Positions 35,729 to 45,306 are shown, counted from the first letter of the stretch. The stretch: 64,000 nucleotides of DNA from Bacteroides sp. OF04-15BH (GCF_003477995.1 NZ_QUEM01000008.1:62001-126000); one strand, 5' to 3'. The notes: generated by a model from the sequence alone, not told the origin. Made by a program: numbers and translations.

Positions 35729-36231
35729 CGTGTAAAGGGCTTGAAGTTCCCGATGGGGACAACAGTGATAACCCCGTCATCCTTCACGTTTCGGTTGTTG
35801 AAGTCAAATTCCAACTCATAGGAGTTGCCGAAATTGTCCTCCACTACCACGATGAAGTTGTGCGCCTCGTCACCTTGCGCCGTGTAGTACAGCCGGAACT
35901 TCTCGTTTTCGAGCAGGTAGCGGTCATTGGGCAGGAAAGTGATGCCGTTGTCCATTTTCAGTGTGCCCTCACCCTCGAACTGGAAATACCGGATGGTATA
36001 GAGGGTATTGGCGAAATCGCCCGTTTTCTTCAGCTCACAGCGGATTTCCACCGTCTGCCCCTTTGTGACCTTGTTCGGCACGGGCATGGTTTCCACCGTG
36101 AAGGGATAGGATTGCTGGATGTCCATATCGTCGTCGCACGATACGAATGTGAATGACACTGCGGCGAACAGGCAGAGTGCCAACGCCTTGAAGATTGATG
36201 TTCTCTTGTTCTTGTTGTTCAGTATGTTCAT
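35725..36231 (-). CDS. traQ: Conjugative transposon protein TraQ (DUF3872), lipoprotein
   Basis: A 168-residue protein with a lipoprotein signal (AAVSFTFVSC, lipid cysteine near residue 32). The mature part is a predicted beta-rich domain ending VVPIGNFKPFTR, the DUF3872 pattern. Its molecular role in transfer is unknown. It shares one base with the traP stop and overlaps the lysozyme start. Confidence 0.82.
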   Translation of the reverse strand: MNILNNKNKRTSIFKALALCLFAAVSFTFVSCDDDMDIQQSYPFTVETMPVPNKVTKGQTVEIRCELKKTGDFANTLYTIRYFQFEGEGTLKMDNGITFLPNDRYLLENEKFRLYYTAQGDEAHNFIVVVEDNFGNSYELEFDFNNRNVKDDGVITVVPIGNFKPFTR

Positions 36232-37130
36232 TATTCTTTGATTTTTAGATTGTTGTTCTTTTGTTGTTTTCTTGATACTTGTTGCAGGTACTCGTTCAAG
36301 TCCTTGCAGCCTTGATAGATGCCGGAACGGTCTGTCACCTTTCCTCCGTAGCGTGTCCGCAGGGCTTCCATTGCCCTGCGTCCGGCTTCGTCTCGGTCGA
36401 GGTAACAGTCGATGCGCTCGTACCCGTCCAGATGTTTCAAAGCCTTTTCCACGTTGGCGACGGAGTTCAGCACAAGGCAGTCACCCGTTGCCAAACCGAG
36501 CGTGACGGCGGACAGGAAGTCCATAAAGCCCTCGAACACGCTGCACACGTCCGCCGGGATGTCCCCCGCCTTGACCAGCGACACGTCCTTTGGTGGTACG
36601 CAACCCTTGAAACGGCGGCTTCGGGTTTCATAGCCGCCCGACACGTTCGGAAAGCCGACGGCAAAGTACCGCTTACCACGCACGCCGTAGTTCAGGCGGC
36701 AGCAGTGGCGGGATGCAACGGCATAAGGGATGCCTCTTTCCTTCAAATACTCCGTCAGCGGAGAGCGGAGCAGCGGGACGGCTTCCACTCCCTCAAAGGC
36801 AGGTTCGGACGGTTCCGGCAGGTACAACGGCTTTTCTGCTGCGGCAAGCGGCATACGGGCGGTTTCCGCTATGAATCTCGCCTGCGCCATGAAATCCCCG
36901 CTTCGGGTAAACTCCCCGACAAGCGTGAAGATGTCGCCGCCCTTGCCCAAGCCGAAGTCGTACCAGAGCTGTTTCGCCACGTTCACACGGAAGGAGGGCG
37001 TGCGTTCACTGCGGTATGGCGCACGATACCACAGCTCGTTTCCGCTCCTTCGGACAGGCTCATGTCCCAGCCGTGCGAGAAAGTCCGCAATGGGTATCTG
37101 CCTCATATTCTCAATGTCCGTCCGTTCCAT
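36231..37130 (-). CDS. traP: TraP, DNA primase-like protein with Toprim domain
   Basis: A 299-residue primase-like protein, which may prime the transferred strand. The N-terminal half aligns in pattern with the DnaG zinc domain (RTPSFRVN, WYDFGLGKGGDIFTL) but all Cys/His ligands are replaced. A Toprim-like region follows with VFEGFMDFLSAVTLG and DCYLDRDEAGRRAMEAL. The open frame runs to 37205; I choose ATG 37130 (MERTDIENMRQIPIADFL), which starts the domain and follows traO by 8 bases. Confidence 0.82.
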   Translation of the reverse strand: MERTDIENMRQIPIADFLARLGHEPVRRSGNELWYRAPYRSERTPSFRVNVAKQLWYDFGLGKGGDIFTLVGEFTRSGDFMAQARFIAETARMPLAAAEKPLYLPEPSEPAFEGVEAVPLLRSPLTEYLKERGIPYAVASRHCCRLNYGVRGKRYFAVGFPNVSGGYETRSRRFKGCVPPKDVSLVKAGDIPADVCSVFEGFMDFLSAVTLGLATGDCLVLNSVANVEKALKHLDGYERIDCYLDRDEAGRRAMEALRTRYGGKVTDRSGIYQGCKDLNEYLQQVSRKQQKNNNLKIKE

Positions 37131-37138
37131 GCGACGTG

Positions 37139-37714
37139 TCAGTTGATGATTATCTTGACGCCCGCCCCGAACTGCGTATGGAACTTCCGTGTGTCGCCAC
37201 CCCACAGCAGGCGCTCCCGGAGGTTGGCGAGCAGGGCGATACGGTCAGCCACGTAAAACTCCACATCGAGCGTCAGCGCACCGCCGTAGATGAAGGCGTC
37301 CCGGTCATGGAGCGTGGAGCCGTCATGCAGCACTTTCTCGCCCCAATTCACCGACTCATATCCGGCGAGAGCCGAAGCCCCCGCATAGACGAACACTATT
37401 TTACGGGCGTCGGAGAGTATCTTGAAATAATAACCGCCCTCCGCCGTGAACTGCGCCACAGGTATGGCGGTATCCTTGTACGGGTTGTTCTTCAAGAGGT
37501 ATTCGCCACCGAACACCCACTTGTTACCGTTCTTCGTGTAGGTGGAGAGAGCCGCCCCGAAACTGTAACCGCCATTGTTGCCACTTAAACGCATACCGTC
37601 CACAAGGTTAGCTCTCAATTCGATGCCCTGCATCTTCGGCAGGCATCGCTGGGCGTGCGCCTGCCCCGTGAACAGGGCAAGCGACACGATGATTATTGCG
37701 ATGTACTTTCTCAT
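37139..37714 (-). CDS. traO: Conjugative transposon protein TraO
   Basis: A 191-residue protein with a cleavable signal (LALFTGQAHAQ) and an alternating beta pattern ending HTQFGAGVKIIIN, an outer-membrane-barrel-like tail. It matches the TraO family of CTnDOT elements, presumed part of the envelope-spanning channel. It starts 2 bases after traN stops. Confidence 0.82.
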   Translation of the reverse strand: MRKYIAIIIVSLALFTGQAHAQRCLPKMQGIELRANLVDGMRLSGNNGGYSFGAALSTYTKNGNKWVFGGEYLLKNNPYKDTAIPVAQFTAEGGYYFKILSDARKIVFVYAGASALAGYESVNWGEKVLHDGSTLHDRDAFIYGGALTLDVEFYVADRIALLANLRERLLWGGDTRKFHTQFGAGVKIIIN

Positions 37715-37716
37715 GG

Positions 37717-40700
37717 TCAGCGCACTTGAAGTTCGTTGATGGTATTGGCACGTACCAAGTCCTCGTTTTCAATCACGAAAGACTGGTGACGCCCCCCGTT
37801 CTTCTCGTTGAGTTCCACCACGAGGCATTTGTCGTCGGGAATGGTGAACTTCGCCATCGTGAATACCGTGCGCTCGCTCTTCTTGCCCGGCACGAGTGTG
37901 GCGTAATTCTGCGCACGGAGCGGCAGGATAATCTGCTCCTGCACGGCGGTACGCTTCGCCACCTTCTTGTCCACGATTTTCCATGTGATGTAGTCCACAT
38001 CGAAAGGCACGTTGCTCTGGTTCTTTATCTCCGTGTGGAAATAGAGTAACCCATTATGCGTGTAGATACCTTTCAGCAGGTACTGGATGCCGAATCGCTT
38101 GCAGCCGATGTGCTTCACCTCACGCTTGTTCTGCTTGTGGATGGACTTCATGATAAGGCGCACCAGCATCGGGCTTTCGCTGCCCAGTTCCTTCAGGTAG
38201 ATTTCCTGCGCGTTGTTCGGGCGGTTCACCTTCTCGCCGTCATGGATGAAGTCGCACATCTCCACGTTGAGAAGCAGCGGTTCGGAGGCGTACTTCACGT
38301 GTAGGCTCGGCGATGGGCGCCTTACCACCTTTCGGTGGTAGGTTTCCCATAGCCTGCCCCCGAACCGTACGTGCAAGTCTCCCTGCATACGGCTCTCCAC
38401 TGGTAATGTCAGTTTATTTGTCATGAGCATGAATGTTTGCATTACAATGTTTGCATACTGCCAACGTCTTACGCCATTTCTTAATCATCAGTCGGTGCCA
38501 CTCCGTATCGGTATTTATACCTTTGAGTTTACGGACTTGATACATTACGGTCTTGACATTGGTTGCTCCACACAATTCACATTTGTGCTCCATGAGTCTC
38601 TCCGCAAGAGTGGGGAAAGGAAGTACAAACGTGTTAGGTAGATTATCGCAGGTTGCGTCTTTGTCCGGCTCTTGCCTTGCAAAGCCGTCATTATAGAGTA
38701 TTCGGAACTTGGTTTCTCCTTTCTTTGCTTGATAAGGTATCGCCAGGTCATGGTCTCTTCTGTACTTTCGTATAACCTTGGCAGTTGATGAATTTAGTTT
38801 CTTTGCCAAAGTTTTGCAGAAACTATATCGCATTATGTAACCGAATTTACTTCCTGCAAAAGAGATGTTGTCCGCAATCCTATAATATTGGTACAAACCT
38901 CTGATTTCAGTTGTATAGCGTGCGCAGATTGTGGCTGGGTCTTCTTTGGTCAGGTAATTGCGTGGCATGGCATACCAGATTTCCTTTCCATTGATTACCC
39001 TAAGCTCCATTGCTTTCAGTTCCAATAATTTCTTTTGGACGGAGGCGATAGGCAGAGCCAGTATTATGCGTCCGCTGAACGGTCTCTTCAGCCATCCCAG
39101 CTTGTTTCGCTTCATGGCTTCGGATTTTCTGACAGAGATTTCATACCCAAGAAACTTTGCTGAATCCTGCGCATTTGTGATAAGGGTCTTTTCTTCGGAG
39201 AGTTCAAGCTTTAGTTTGTCTCTCATGAATATTGTAAAGTTCTCTTTCATTTTCGCACAGTCTGCTTTACTACCAATTACACCGATTAGAAAGTCATCGG
39301 CATATCTGATATATTTAAGTCTCTTGTAATTACTATCCATTGCCATAGATGCCGGCACTCTCCGTGTCTTAGCTTCCACCTCTTTCAGTTGTGTCAGCAA
39401 TTCACGTTTCGTATCCTCATCAGTGGCGTTTCGGATAGTCTTGCGTAATCTTACAGCCTTTCGGCTGTAACTTGCGTGGAGTGGGTTTTCCCGCTTTTTC
39501 TTGCCCTTGTCGAATGATTCCGCATATTCACGCATGTATTTATCGAACTTATCAAGGTAGATATTTGCCAAGATAGGGCTTATTATCCCTCCTTGGGGAG
39601 TTCCCGAATACGTCTTGTGAAATGTAAAATCTTCGATATATCCAGCCTTTAGGAATTTCCATATCAGTCGAAGAAATCTTTCATCTGATATGCGCTCACG
39701 AAGAGTTTCAATCAGAATATGGTGGTCGATGTTGTCGAAGAATCCTTTGATGTCACCTTCGATGAACCAGTTCGCACCAGTGAAAAGAGTTTGGATGGAA
39801 CGCAAAGCCGTATGACAGCTTCTTCTTGGTCTGAATCCATGCGAGGAATTCTCAAAATGTCCCTCATAGACAGCTTCAAGAATAAGTCTGACGACCTCTT
39901 GCACCATCTTGTCTTCGATTGATGGGATGCCCAATGGTCTTTTCTTCCCATTCTTTTTAGGGATATAGACTCTTCGGGCAGGCGTTGGCATGTAACTTTC
40001 ATCCTTTAGCGCAGCTATCAGATGTCCTATTCTATCAACGCTCATTCCGTCAATGGTCTTACCGTCTGAGCCGGGTGTCATGTTGCCCGGTTTCGCATAA
40101 ATGCTCTGGTAGGCTACATAAAACATCTGTTCATTGAATAGGATGCGGTACAACCTTTCGTACTTGTAATGCACATCTTTGCTATGTGCAGATAAACTGT
40201 TTAATATGGTCTCTGGATTTCTCATACGTCTCACACGTTATCGTTTGACAATATTAAAATTACCGAGCTGTTCCCCTTCGCCATGTACGTGGCTTTCCCA
40301 CGCTCAGACTACTACGGGAACTCCGTTGCCATGCGGAGTTTTCAGAGCCTGTGCTCATAGCCTTTCGGCATCTCCGTGTAGGCAATCCCCATTTAGTGGA
40401 CTTGATAACTTGGCTTGACAGACTGTCGGATGCAACGTACATCCCTTTCTGTTCTCTGACGGATATGTCGCAGTAAATTCCTTGCCCATCACTCCGTTCA
40501 ATAAGCGTGGGTACTGCGAGGCAACGTATATAACTGCTTTCCGTTGCCACCTCTACATTAGTCATAGGACTATTGTTCAACCAATCAGGTTTCATCCTCG
40601 TGCCTGTCTTTTCCCATAGCAATTCAGTCGCAGTTTAGCAATTAACTGACTTATCGCGTTACCGACATGCTTCACTCCCCGTTTGGTTTCCCATTCGGAT

Positions 40701-41263
40701 AAGTCGGTCTGGGATAGGTTTATAAATTGGAATACTAACCTAATCACTTGCCAAAGTGATTATTATCAAGCCCCTATTATGGGCGCACTAAAAGTATAGA
40801 AACTCCCGTCCTCCGTGATTACCGACATATTGGTTTCGTTCGGGAAGTTACGCACGGTAGCTTTCACGCGGATGACGTTCTCCGCTCCGTCGGCTTTACC
40901 CGCAATCAGGTCGGGCGAGCCTAAATCGACGTAGCGCACCTCCGAGGGGAAAATGACGTGGACGGTCTTGTCGTAGGTCACTTCCAATCCGTGCGGGGGA
41001 ACCATGCGGTCGAAGGTCAGCTTCTTTGTCAGCCCGTGATACAGATCGCCGTCCGCCTCCTTCTGCGGATAGACCTCCTTTGTCAAGGTCGGTTGTTGGC
41101 TTTGCCTTCCTCCTCCTTGCGAGGCATAGTCAAGCGAGCTTGTCTCTGCTCTCGCTTCGTTCGTCGGTTCACTTCCGTTGTTCTCTCCAACGGTTACGTT
41201 CTCCTGCGCGTTGGCAGTTATGATGCCCATAGCGAGGGCAAACATGATGATTACTTTTTTCAT
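37717..41263 (-). CDS. traN: Conjugative transposon protein TraN, split by a group II intron
   Basis: Exon 1 is 41263-40789 (475 nt) and exon 2 is 38300-37717 (584 nt). Joined they give 1,059 nt, exactly 353 codons, and restore the frame at ...DGSFYTF-N-VKYASEP.... Exon 1 has a signal peptide (MFALAMGIITANAQ) and a domain with VHVIFPSEVRYVDLGS, like VirB9/TraN. Exon 2 carries the conserved C-terminal part (ALVPGKK-like segment LVPGKKSERTVFTM). Unspliced, exon 1 would end at a stop 7 codons into the intron. TraN is a VirB9-like outer-membrane-complex component, so transfer should depend on splicing. Preceded by an 18-nt leader motif shared with traI. Confidence 0.85.
38362..38395 (-). ncRNA. 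Group II intron catalytic domain V
   Basis: On the minus strand the 34-nt hairpin begins GAGCCGTATG and ends GTACGGTTC, the near-invariant domain V pattern with its AGC-type catalytic triad. It is followed by domain VI and the 3' splice site about 60 nt later. Confidence 0.92.
38414..40225 (-). CDS. ltrA: Group II intron reverse transcriptase/maturase with degenerate HNH domain
   Basis: A 603-residue intron-encoded protein. RT blocks in order: GMSVDRIGHLI, RPLGIPSIEDKMVQEVVRL, HGFRPRRSCHTAL, GDIKGFFDNIDH, SGTPQGGIISPILANIYLD and the catalytic KYIRYADDFLIG. A maturase (X) domain follows (about residues 400-520). The C-terminal HNH region keeps CELCGA and VCKHC but where the family has HH before RKL it reads MYQVRKL, and the CH of the last motif is CN. 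The endonuclease is therefore probably dead while RT and splicing functions look whole. The frame opens with a GTG at 40234; I prefer ATG 40225. Confidence 0.92.
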   Translation of the reverse strand: MRNPETILNSLSAHSKDVHYKYERLYRILFNEQMFYVAYQSIYAKPGNMTPGSDGKTIDGMSVDRIGHLIAALKDESYMPTPARRVYIPKKNGKKRPLGIPSIEDKMVQEVVRLILEAVYEGHFENSSHGFRPRRSCHTALRSIQTLFTGANWFIEGDIKGFFDNIDHHILIETLRERISDERFLRLIWKFLKAGYIEDFTFHKTYSGTPQGGIISPILANIYLDKFDKYMREYAESFDKGKKKRENPLHASYSRKAVRLRKTIRNATDEDTKRELLTQLKEVEAKTRRVPASMAMDSNYKRLKYIRYADDFLIGVIGSKADCAKMKENFTIFMRDKLKLELSEEKTLITNAQDSAKFLGYEISVRKSEAMKRNKLGWLKRPFSGRIILALPIASVQKKLLELKAMELRVINGKEIWYAMPRNYLTKEDPATICARYTTEIRGLYQYYRIADNISFAGSKFGYIMRYSFCKTLAKKLNSSTAKVIRKYRRDHDLAIPYQAKKGETKFRILYNDGFARQEPDKDATCDNLPNTFVLPFPTLAERLMEHKCELCGATNVKTVMYQVRKLKGINTDTEWHRLMIKKWRKTLAVCKHCNANIHAHDK

Positions 41264-41332
41264 TCTACTTTGGATTTTAGTGGTAAATAAAAATTTGGTT
41301 GTTGTTTTTTTAGTCGTTGATTGTTATTGTTT

Positions 41333-42688
41333 TCAATCTCTGTCCTGATATAGCATGACCTTGTATCCGGATTTCAGATGCACCTTGACGGTACGCATCT
41401 TCTTGGCGATATACTGGCTCGTGCCTTGTATCAGCCCCTTGCCCAAGTCGGAGGCGAGCTGCGCCCCTGCGTTGGTGGAGATATTAATGCTGCTGCCCAG
41501 CGAGCCGCCCATGTTGGCGGCAACCTCCCTGACGGCGTTCATCTCCATCGAGTTTGGAATGAAGATGCCGGGCTGTCCGTCCGTGTCATACACCGCCAGT
41601 TCTACCGGGATAATCGTACCTGCGTACTCCAGCGAAGTAATTTCAATATCGAGTCGTTCGCCCTGAATCTTTGCCGTGCCTACCACCACTGCATTGCGGG
41701 GTATGATTTTGTCCGCCACTGCCATCGGCTCCAGCAGCCGTAATCTTACCGCCTGCCCGTCAGTCACACTCTGCGCCCCATAGACACACGCCGATATGGT
41801 GTTCCTGTCCGATACAGTCGTGACACCCACCGCCGTATTGAAACTGCGGTTGCGCTCCTGCGAGAAGGAGGCGACAAACTCAGCGTTGCTCATCGGCTGT
41901 GAGAGCGAAGATACCACCTGATGCGTTACCTGCCTGACAGGTGCAGCCGTGTTCTTTCCGGCTTTCTGCACGGGGTAAGGCTCTGCCGCCTGTCCGACAG
42001 GTGGCTGTGTGCCGTTCTGCCCGCCCATGTACTTCGCCGCCAGTTCATAGGACTTCTCCATGAGTGCCACTTGGTCATCCATAGCGGATGCCTTGCCTTT
42101 CTCGGTTTCCAGTTCCGATTCCAGCGAGGCGATACGCTCTAACAGTTCGTCCATTTCCGCGTTGTCGTTCTTCGGCTGCTCATAGAAGTTGCCGAGCGTG
42201 GTATTGAGGTCGCGGTAGGCAGCTGCGGAGGATTGGATGGTTTTCGGAGCGGATGATTTTGCTGTTGCATCTTCCGCATTTCCGGGATTAGCAAGGTCGA
42301 AGTCCCTGCCGCCGTCCGTTTCCGCCACCTCGCGGTCGAACATATCGCCCAGTTCCTGCATGGCGCGGCTGCGGTTCTCCTGCCGTTCCTCCATTGCTCC
42401 CTGTTCGTAGGCTTTCGCCTTGTCGCCGATGATCTGGCGGTTCGCCTTGTCAGCGTCGGGCATTTCGATGTTGTAACCACCCGTTCCCGGTTGCTGCTCC
42501 TTGTCGGAAGACGGGGCGAATATCAGCCACATAGCACCGATGAATACCAGCACTATAGCGGGCAGCACTATCATTTTCTGACGTTTCAGCCTTTGGGCTT
42601 CGGTCAGCGGCTTGCGCTCCTTCTTCGGTTTCCCGTTGTCGGGAGCCGCCTTGTTCTCGTTTTTAGGTTCATTCTTCGTCTGTTCCAT
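41333..42688 (-). CDS. traM: Conjugative transposon protein TraM (VirB10-like)
   Basis: A 451-residue inner-membrane-anchored protein. A Lys/Pro-rich cytoplasmic tail (about residues 1-38) is followed by one helix (MIVLPAIVLVFIGAMWLIF), a long acidic and coiled linker, and a C-terminal beta domain (about 270-450) with ISACVYGAQSVTDGQAVRLRL. This is the VirB10-like layout that bridges inner and outer membranes. Its start overlaps traL by 20 bases. Confidence 0.9.
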   Translation of the reverse strand: MEQTKNEPKNENKAAPDNGKPKKERKPLTEAQRLKRQKMIVLPAIVLVFIGAMWLIFAPSSDKEQQPGTGGYNIEMPDADKANRQIIGDKAKAYEQGAMEERQENRSRAMQELGDMFDREVAETDGGRDFDLANPGNAEDATAKSSAPKTIQSSAAAYRDLNTTLGNFYEQPKNDNAEMDELLERIASLESELETEKGKASAMDDQVALMEKSYELAAKYMGGQNGTQPPVGQAAEPYPVQKAGKNTAAPVRQVTHQVVSSLSQPMSNAEFVASFSQERNRSFNTAVGVTTVSDRNTISACVYGAQSVTDGQAVRLRLLEPMAVADKIIPRNAVVVGTAKIQGERLDIEITSLEYAGTIIPVELAVYDTDGQPGIFIPNSMEMNAVREVAANMGGSLGSSINISTNAGAQLASDLGKGLIQGTSQYIAKKMRTVKVHLKSGYKVMLYQDRD

Positions 42689-42977
42689 ATAAATAAGGTA
42701 TTACATTATGATTGTTGTCCGGCTTTATGGACAGTTCCACCTGTCCGGCATGGTCTGTTACCATCCGGCTGCCGTCATTCCTGCCGATTTCATAGACGGC
42801 TTTGCCGAAGGTGTAGAGGGCAAGCACCGCAAAGGCGGCGAGCATCGCCAGCACGATGCGCCTGCGTGTCTTCGGGGGCAAACCGTCCAGATAGCCTTTG
42901 AGCCTTGCCACCAGCATTTTCTTTTTGTCGTGGAGCTTCCAGTACGCACGCCAAAATGATTTTTTGATTTTCTTCAT
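42669..42977 (-). CDS. traL: Conjugative transposon protein TraL
   Basis: A 102-residue single-pass membrane protein: a basic N-terminus (MKKIKKSFWRAYWKLHDKKK), one helix (IVLAMLAAFAVLALYTFGKAV), and a short periplasmic tail. It fits the TraL/DUF3989 family by size and position between traK and traM. Overlaps traM by 20 bases. Confidence 0.85.
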   Translation of the reverse strand: MKKIKKSFWRAYWKLHDKKKMLVARLKGYLDGLPPKTRRRIVLAMLAAFAVLALYTFGKAVYEIGRNDGSRMVTDHAGQVELSIKPDNNHNVIPYLYGTDEE

Positions 42978-42983
42978 GTCCGT

Positions 42984-43607
42984 TTACCTTTTGATGGTTT
43001 GTAAATCCTTGTTCTCGATGATGGTGAATCCCTCGATGGTGAAACCGTTGGGATTGTCGTCCGAACGGGACGAGTTCAAGAGGCGGCACGTAGTCACGAG
43101 GCTGCGCTCGGTGACGTTGCTCTGCCGGATGATCTTCTGCGTGGCGTAGGTCACGGCACGGTAGGGATAGCCGTTGAAATCGCACACCACGCTGTCCACC
43201 TTCAACACCTGATTGATGTTCCCGGCGATGATGCGGTTGTAGTACCCCTTCTCGGCAAAGTCCGAATAGTAGTTGTACACGCTTTTGTCCGCTAATAGCA
43301 GGGCGCGTTTCACGTTATGCTCTATCGCGCTCTTTTCGGGTGAGAGCGTGAAGAACAGCTCGTGGAAACGGCGCACGTGTTCCCTCGCTTCTGCCGGACG
43401 GTTCTGCGACAAGTCTTGCGAGAGAGCCAGCATCAGCGACTTGCCGTTGTCCAGCACGTAAATCTTTTCCCGTTGCCGCTCCGCGAAGCGGTAGGAACTC
43501 CACACGCTCCATACCGTTATTACGGCACACAACGAGAGGAAGACGATACCGAACAGGCGTATCTGCCTGAACGATGATTCGATGTTTTTAAGTGACTTAA
43601 ATTCCAT
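42984..43607 (-). CDS. traK: Conjugative transposon protein TraK (VirB8-like)
   Basis: A 207-residue protein with an N-terminal membrane helix (IRLFGIVFLSLCAVITVWSVW) and a periplasmic domain in which NQVLKVDSVVCDFNGYPYRAV and TTCRLLNSSRSDDNPNGF match TraK of CTnDOT-type elements. It is a VirB8-like assembly factor of the type IV channel. Confidence 0.88.
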   Translation of the reverse strand: MEFKSLKNIESSFRQIRLFGIVFLSLCAVITVWSVWSSYRFAERQREKIYVLDNGKSLMLALSQDLSQNRPAEAREHVRRFHELFFTLSPEKSAIEHNVKRALLLADKSVYNYYSDFAEKGYYNRIIAGNINQVLKVDSVVCDFNGYPYRAVTYATQKIIRQSNVTERSLVTTCRLLNSSRSDDNPNGFTIEGFTIIENKDLQTIKR

Positions 43608-43638
43608 TGTTGTTTATTCGTTTTTAATTGTCAGTTGA

Positions 43639-44643
43639 TTATTTCAGCAGCTTCCCGACACGTCCGACCACGTTTCCTGCGGCTGCGCCCGCCACGCTGC
43701 CCGCCATACTTCCGGCTCGTCCTGCCGTCTGGTTCACGTTGCGACCGTAGCTTCCCATGCCTCCGGCTTGGATAATCCAGCCTGCTACCGTGGGGATGGT
43801 GAAGTAACCAATGATGCCGATTATCATGAAGACGATGTACACCCCGTCGCTCGAATCCAGCGAGAAGTTCGGGTCAGCCTGCATCCGTTCGATGTCGCTT
43901 TGCAGCATCAGCACTTGTATCTTCGCCAGTATGGTGCTGAACATATCCGACACGGGCAGCCACAGATAGACCTGTATGTAGCGGCATATCCACTGTGTAA
44001 GCGTGCTTTGGAAGCCGTCCCACACCGATATGGCGAAGGCTATCGGACCGAGTATCGCCAGCACCACGAGGAAGAACGTGCGGATGGTGTCTATCACGAG
44101 GGCGGCGGCTTGGAACATCAGTTCCAGTATCTCGCGGAAGAAGTCGCGGATGCCCTTCTTCATGTTGTACATCCCGCGCTCGATGTACATCCCCGCCATC
44201 GTCACCATGTCGCCGGGCGACCAGCCCAGTTCTTCCAGTTGTTTGTCAAACTCCTCATTTGACACGAGGTAGGCGGTTTCGGGATTGCGCATCATCGCTT
44301 CGTACTCCAGTTTGTCCTTCTGCTCACGGTATCGGTTCATGTCCAGCGTTTCCGCCTCCAGCATCTTTGCCGTACCCTGCACGACGGGCGACATGATGCT
44401 GTTTATCGTACCCAGTACCACCGTCGGAAAGAACATGATGCACAGACCGATAGCGAACGGGCGGAGCATAGGGAACACGTCTATCGGTTCGGCTCTCGCC
44501 AGCGACTGCCATACCCGGTAGGCCACATAAAAGAGTGCGCCCAGCCCGGCGATGCCTTTCGCCACGCCCGCCATGTCCCCGCATAGCGGCATCATCTGTT
44601 CGTAGAGCGAGCGCAGAATTTGGTGAAGGTTGTCGAAATTCAT
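43639..44643 (-). CDS. traJ: Conjugative transposon protein TraJ (VirB6-like)
   Basis: A 334-residue polytopic membrane protein with several helices (GIAGLGALFYVAYRVWQSL, FAIGLCIMFFPTVVLGTI, TFFLVVLAILGPIAFAISVW, GVYIVFMIIGIIGYF), a Gly/Ala-rich tail (AGSMAGSVAGAAAGNVVG) and the WQ.../QWICRYIQVYLWLPV segment of the family. Inner-membrane channel part of the transfer machine. It starts 3 bases after traI stops. Confidence 0.9.
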   Translation of the reverse strand: MNFDNLHQILRSLYEQMMPLCGDMAGVAKGIAGLGALFYVAYRVWQSLARAEPIDVFPMLRPFAIGLCIMFFPTVVLGTINSIMSPVVQGTAKMLEAETLDMNRYREQKDKLEYEAMMRNPETAYLVSNEEFDKQLEELGWSPGDMVTMAGMYIERGMYNMKKGIRDFFREILELMFQAAALVIDTIRTFFLVVLAILGPIAFAISVWDGFQSTLTQWICRYIQVYLWLPVSDMFSTILAKIQVLMLQSDIERMQADPNFSLDSSDGVYIVFMIIGIIGYFTIPTVAGWIIQAGGMGSYGRNVNQTAGRAGSMAGSVAGAAAGNVVGRVGKLLK

Positions 44644-44646
44644 AGG

Positions 44647-45276
44647 CTACCAATATCTTTCGTTCATGTTCCCGTACAGCCCCATGATGCGGTCAAGGTC
44701 GTTTTTCTTCTTCGCACGCAGGTAACTCACGCTAATGTTCTTGTTGGTGTAGTAGCTCACGAGGTTGCGGTAACGCTTCATTTTGGAGTAGCAGCGTTCC
44801 ACCACGTCCATGCGCTCCTTGTCCGTCATGGAGAGCGTGGTGATATTCACCACATTCTTCAGTTCCGTCAGCACATCGTTGGATTCCTCCAATAACTTGG
44901 TGTAGCCAAAGGCGATGGCTCCCAGTTCCTCCACCGTGAAGTTGTCGTCACGCATCATCTTCTGGAAACTGGTCACATAGGTGTCGGTGATGTCACCCAC
45001 CATCAGAATGGTCTGCTGCACCTTCCGGGCGTCCTTTACCAGATTGTTCACGGATTTGAGTGCGTCGTAATACTTCTTGCCCTGTTCGTAAATCTTCACG
45101 GTCTCTTGAAAATTTTTTATCATATTCTGGGCGGTCGTGGAAGTGTGTACCACGTTCTTCGAGGTGTTCACGATGCTCTGCGCGATGTTGGACGGGTCTA
45201 TCACCGCCCACTGTGCGCTTGCCCTGCCGACTGCAAACAGGCACAGGCAGATAATAAGTGTTATTCTTGTTCTCAT
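44647..45276 (-). CDS. traI: Conjugative transposon protein TraI (DUF4141, VirB5-like)
   Basis: A secreted 209-residue helical protein: signal peptide (ITLIICLCLFAVGRASA) then QWAVIDPSNIAQSIVNTSKN, the DUF4141 opening, and long helices. The frame is open to 45303; I prefer ATG 45276 because the shared leader motif CCACTAAAATCCAAAGTA ends 2 bases before it, exactly as at traN. The longer form would translate that motif. Confidence 0.85.
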   Translation of the reverse strand: MRTRITLIICLCLFAVGRASAQWAVIDPSNIAQSIVNTSKNVVHTSTTAQNMIKNFQETVKIYEQGKKYYDALKSVNNLVKDARKVQQTILMVGDITDTYVTSFQKMMRDDNFTVEELGAIAFGYTKLLEESNDVLTELKNVVNITTLSMTDKERMDVVERCYSKMKRYRNLVSYYTNKNISVSYLRAKKKNDLDRIMGLYGNMNERYW

Positions 45277-45306
45277 GTTACTTTGGATTTTAGTGGATTT
45301 CATTAT

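Larger units (their letters stand above)
38301..40788 (-). mobile_element. Complete group II intron in traN (2,488 bp)
   Basis: The 5' end starts GTGCGCCC, the GUGYG consensus, at 40788. The 3' end is ...GAGCCTAC at 38301, with a 34-nt domain V just before. Joining the flanks restores the traN frame without adding or losing a base. The intron encodes a reverse transcriptase/maturase on the same strand as traN. The stretch 40235-40788 has no gene and holds the folded domains I-III. Confidence 0.92.

Noticed and set aside
36279..37256. 325-codon plus-strand frame opposite traP
   Set aside because: Shadow of traP, which has Toprim-like motifs and fits the tra order.
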